A DNA stretch of 8,117 nucleotides, from NCBI GenBank assembly GCA_934589325.1, contig CAKTNU010000075.1, forward strand, positions 1 through 8,117. Reading direction: 5' to 3'. The notes under the pieces were generated by a model, which was not told where the DNA came from, made no database searches, and saw only the letters and a program-made list of their open reading frames with translations. Shown here piece after piece: positions 5,560 to 8,117 of the stretch (the stretch's first letter is position 1; each line of letters starts with the position of its first letter). Origin of the DNA: an uncultured Oscillospiraceae bacterium. Its GTDB lineage: Bacteria; Bacillota_A; Clostridia; Oscillospirales; Oscillospiraceae. The translations under genes and the position numbers were made by a program.

Positions 5560-7437
5560 ATGATAGACATTTCCGTAAGCTCACTGGTAAAATCCTTTGA
5601 GCTTGGCAGAAATATACTCGACGGGCTCACCTTCACCGTCAACTCCGGTGAGCGAGTGGGCATACTCGGTCACAACGGCTGCGGCAAGACGACGCTGTTC
5701 CGCATACTTGCGGGAGAGATAGGCTGGGACGAGGGCGACGTTATGGTCGCACCCGGCAAGCGGCTTGGCCTTATTTCGCAGATACCCGTCTACCCCGAGG
5801 GCTGGACGACCGAGGACGTGCTCCGTTCGGCGCACAGGCGGCTTTACGAGATCAGCGACCGGCTCGAAGAGCTGGGACTCCTCATGGAACATGACCAGTC
5901 GCCGGCGCTTCTCAGCGAGTATGACCGGCTCAGCGATGATTTCCGTCGGCTCGGCGGCTACGATATGGATACGGCCCGCAGCCGTGTGGCGAACGGGCTC
6001 GACATACCGCCGGCCATGCGTGAGCAGGAGTTCGACTCGCTCTCCGGCGGTGAAAAGACACGAGTCAACCTCGCCCGGCTCATTCTGGAGGATACCGATA
6101 TCCTCCTTCTTGACGAGCCGACGAACCACCTGGACCTTCACGCCACCGAATGGCTGGAGGACTATCTGCTGCATTTCAAGGGTACCGTCCTCTCGATAAG
6201 CCATGACCGCTGGTTCATAGACCGGGTCGCCCAGCGCTGCATCGAGATAGTTGACGGCAGGGCGGAGTTCTACTCCGGCGGCTACAGCTTCTATCTTGAG
6301 GAGCGTCAGCGCAGGTTTGAGGAGAAGCTGAAAAAATATGAAAAGGATCAGGCGAAGATAGAGCAGCTGACCCGCGCTGCAGAGCAGATGCATCTCTGGG
6401 CGTTTATGGGCAACGACAAGCTGCATAAGCGCGCCTTTTCCATGGAGAAGCGCATCGAAAAGCTGTCGCATACCGAGAAGCCCACAGAGAGAAAGAAACT
6501 CTCCGTAAAATTCCGCCAGCGTGAATTTGAGGGCGACGAGGTACTTGTCATGGAGGGCCTGTCGAAGAGCTTCGGGGAGAAAAAGCTGTTTTCAGACCTT
6601 GAGCTTACAGTCACGGGCGGCGAGCGCGTAGCCCTCATAGGTGACAACGGCACGGGAAAATCCACGCTCGTCAAGCTCATAATGGGCGATGAGACGCCGG
6701 ACTCAGGCTATGTTTACCGCGGCCCCGCAGTGCGTACCGCGTATCTGCCGCAGATGGTCAGCTTTTCCGTGCCGGAGCGTTCGGCCTATGACACCATGCT
6801 GTACGACTGCCGCTGCCAGCCGCAGGAGGCGCGTGACCGGCTTGCGGCCTTCGGTTTCCGCGGCGAGGACGTGTTCACACCGGTCGGCACACTGTCCGGC
6901 GGCGAGAAGAGCCGCCTGCGGCTGTGTATGCTCATGGGCTCGGATATCAATTTTCTCATACTCGACGAGCCTACCAACCATCTCGATATTGCAAGCCGCG
7001 AATGGATGGAGGATGCGCTGTCCGACTATGAGCAGACGCTTCTGTTCGTCTCGCATGACCGGTATTTTATCGAGAAATTCGCAACGCGCATCTGGGCGCT
7101 GGCCGACGGGCATATCACAGATTTCCGCGGCGGCTACAGTGAGTTCTGCCAATGGCGAGATCGGCAGGAGGTCTTTCGCCAGAACGAGCGAGCCGCACAG
7201 AAAAAGAAGGAGCCGAAGGCCGAGCAGAAGAAAAAGCCCGTTCCAGGCAATGACAAGGCCATTGCCAAGACCGAGCGCGAGATCGCAAAGCTGGAAGCAC
7301 GCATTGCCGCGCTGGATGCTGAGGCCGAGGCAAACGCCAGCGATTACCAGAAGCTAATGGAGCTGTCGGCCGAGCGGGAGCCGCTCGAGAACGAGCTTTT
7401 GGAGCTTTATGAAAAGTGGGAGGAGCTGAACGGATGA
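5560..7437 (+). CDS. ABC-F family ATP-binding protein (YdiF/Uup-like, probable ribosome-associated ATPase)
   Basis: This 625-residue protein has two ABC domains and no membrane segments, as in ABC-F ATPases, which act on ribosomes rather than transport. Domain 1 has Walker A GHNGCGKTT (37-45), signature LSGGEK (161-166), DEPTNHLD (185-192) and switch His215. Domain 2 has GDNGTGKST (361-369), LSGGEK (445-450), DEPTNHLD (469-476) and His499. Both catalytic glutamates (186, 470) are kept, so both sites should hydrolyse ATP. The linker at about 243-320, rich in Lys/Glu and helical, is the P-site tRNA-interaction motif region. The C-terminal 80 residues are a Lys/Glu/Ala-rich coiled coil, as in YdiF and Uup. 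I use ATG 5560 (GAGG nine bases upstream); an in-frame TTG at 5521 adds 13 unrelated residues without a site. Resistance-type ABC-F roles cannot be excluded, but length and tail favour a housekeeping YdiF-like member. Confidence 0.93.
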   Translation: MIDISVSSLVKSFELGRNILDGLTFTVNSGERVGILGHNGCGKTTLFRILAGEIGWDEGDVMVAPGKRLGLISQIPVYPEGWTTEDVLRSAHRRLYEISDRLEELGLLMEHDQSPALLSEYDRLSDDFRRLGGYDMDTARSRVANGLDIPPAMREQEFDSLSGGEKTRVNLARLILEDTDILLLDEPTNHLDLHATEWLEDYLLHFKGTVLSISHDRWFIDRVAQRCIEIVDGRAEFYSGGYSFYLEERQRRFEEKLKKYEKDQAKIEQLTRAAEQMHLWAFMGNDKLHKRAFSMEKRIEKLSHTEKPTERKKLSVKFRQREFEGDEVLVMEGLSKSFGEKKLFSDLELTVTGGERVALIGDNGTGKSTLVKLIMGDETPDSGYVYRGPAVRTAYLPQMVSFSVPERSAYDTMLYDCRCQPQEARDRLAAFGFRGEDVFTPVGTLSGGEKSRLRLCMLMGSDINFLILDEPTNHLDIASREWMEDALSDYEQTLLFVSHDRYFIEKFATRIWALADGHITDFRGGYSEFCQWRDRQEVFRQNERAAQKKKEPKAEQKKKPVPGNDKAIAKTEREIAKLEARIAALDAEAEANASDYQKLMELSAEREPLENELLELYEKWEELNG

Positions 7438-8117
7438 ACGGTCTGAAAAGCATACCGAATTGGATATTGTGGACCGCCGCACTGCTTGCCGCAGCGCTTG
7501 TTTTCCGCTTCGCGATGCGCGGCTACGCGTACATAGCCTATACTCTCTGCTTTACAGCCGCACTTATCATTCTGCACCGCTTCCTGCCGCACGGCGCGTG
7601 GCGCGCAGTCACGGCACTTGTGTGCCTCGGGCTGATGTACTTCTGCCTTGTAGAGCTGCCCATTATCTCCAATGCCCGCACGGATAAGGAGCCGGAGAGA
7701 AAATACCTGGTAGTCCTCGGCGCTGCCGTGCATGGGTCGACGCCGTCACTGTCTATGACGCATCGGCTGGAAGGTGCGCTTGACTATCTTGAAGCATACC
7801 CCGACTCCGTCGCGATAGTCAGCGGCGGTCAGGGACAGGGCGAGGATATAAGCGAGGCGCAGGCCATGTACGACTGGCTGACGGCTCGCGGCGTCGCTCC
7901 GGAGCGGGTGATAATGGAGAACAGATCAACATCGACGATGGAAAACCTTGAGTTCTCGTATAGGATCATCCGTGAGCTTGGTGATTCACCGGAGGATAAT
8001 GTCGCCATCGTCTCGAGCAGCTATCACCTGTACAGGGCAAAGCAGATGTCAAAAATGCTCGGCGTGACCGCCGCGGGCGTTGCCGGGGCACCGGATTATC
8101 CGCTGCTGACCCTGAAC
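7434..8117 (+). CDS. YdcF/ElyC/SanA-like (DUF218) membrane protein, 3' end outside the window
   Basis: The first 228 residues are present; the frame is open to the right edge. Three hydrophobic helices lie at about 10-28, 32-49 and 57-77, followed by a DUF218 (YdcF) domain from about 90. Its motifs are KYLVVLGAAV (90-99), IVSGGQGQGEDISEAQAM (128-145), MENRSTSTMENLEFS (161-175) and IVSSSYHLYRAKQM (192-205). DUF218 proteins such as E. coli ElyC and SanA affect envelope integrity and lipid-carrier or peptidoglycan metabolism, though the reaction is not settled. The domain would sit outside the membrane if the N-terminus is cytosolic and there are three helices. The start overlaps the ABC-F stop by ATGA, with AGGAG eight bases upstream. 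Position after the SEDS and PBP genes fits an envelope role. Confidence 0.9.
   Translation, partial: MNGLKSIPNWILWTAALLAAALVFRFAMRGYAYIAYTLCFTAALIILHRFLPHGAWRAVTALVCLGLMYFCLVELPIISNARTDKEPERKYLVVLGAAVHGSTPSLSMTHRLEGALDYLEAYPDSVAIVSGGQGQGEDISEAQAMYDWLTARGVAPERVIMENRSTSTMENLEFSYRIIRELGDSPEDNVAIVSSSYHLYRAKQMSKMLGVTAAGVAGAPDYPLLTLN

Noticed and set aside
5581..6471. Minus-strand frame of 296 codons opposite the ABC-F gene
   Set aside because: No family features and no start signals; the plus strand encodes an unmistakable ABC-F ATPase.

Overview
The window looks like chromosome from a moderately GC-rich Gram-positive anaerobe, most likely a member of the Clostridia (Oscillospirales-like). This is inferred from purine-rich AGGAG/GGAG ribosome-binding sites, sigma-A-like promoters, tightly packed ATGA-coupled genes, and a gene set typical of that group: a NusG-domain-II protein with a Gx transporter, an Mrp ATPase with a NifX-like protein carrying a Cys/Gly tail, and an FHA-FtsW fusion with a small class B penicillin-binding protein. 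No RNA genes, CRISPR arrays, insertion sequences or phage genes were seen.

Layout. Bases 1-96 carry no gene but hold a long, nearly perfect hairpin (about 20-90). An intrinsic terminator (100-139) follows, oriented to end the minus-strand genes. The minus strand, read from right to left, carries a membrane-anchored NusG-domain-II protein (1977-2342), a Gx-family membrane protein (1472-1984), a 65-base AT-rich gap, an Mrp/NBP35-type iron-sulfur ATPase (576-1406) and a NifX/NifB-like protein with a Cys-rich tail (148-579). The plus strand carries an FHA-FtsW/RodA fusion (2471-4219), a class B PBP transpeptidase (4216-5508), an ABC-F ATPase (5560-7437) and a YdcF/ElyC-like membrane protein cut by the right edge (7434 onward).

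The two gene sets diverge from one compact control region (about 2349-2411). The outward-facing sigma-A promoters appear to share a single overlapping -35 sequence, TTGTCAA at 2371-2377. The minus-strand promoter is positioned so that its predicted transcription start is the A of the first gene's ATG, which predicts a leaderless mRNA.

Function. The plus-strand genes form a plausible cell-envelope operon: a SEDS glycosyltransferase with a built-in phosphopeptide-sensing-type domain, its partner transpeptidase, a cytosolic ABC-F protein of probable ribosomal role, and a DUF218 envelope protein. The minus-strand genes look like a redox and metal-cofactor set: an extracytoplasmic Cys-containing domain and a small transporter-like protein, then cytosolic Fe-S carrier and cofactor-binding proteins. 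I see no clear evidence of a wholly new defence or mobile system. The most unusual items are the FHA-FtsW fusion with its altered FHA motif, the shared-35/leaderless promoter arrangement, and the unexplained hairpin at the left end.
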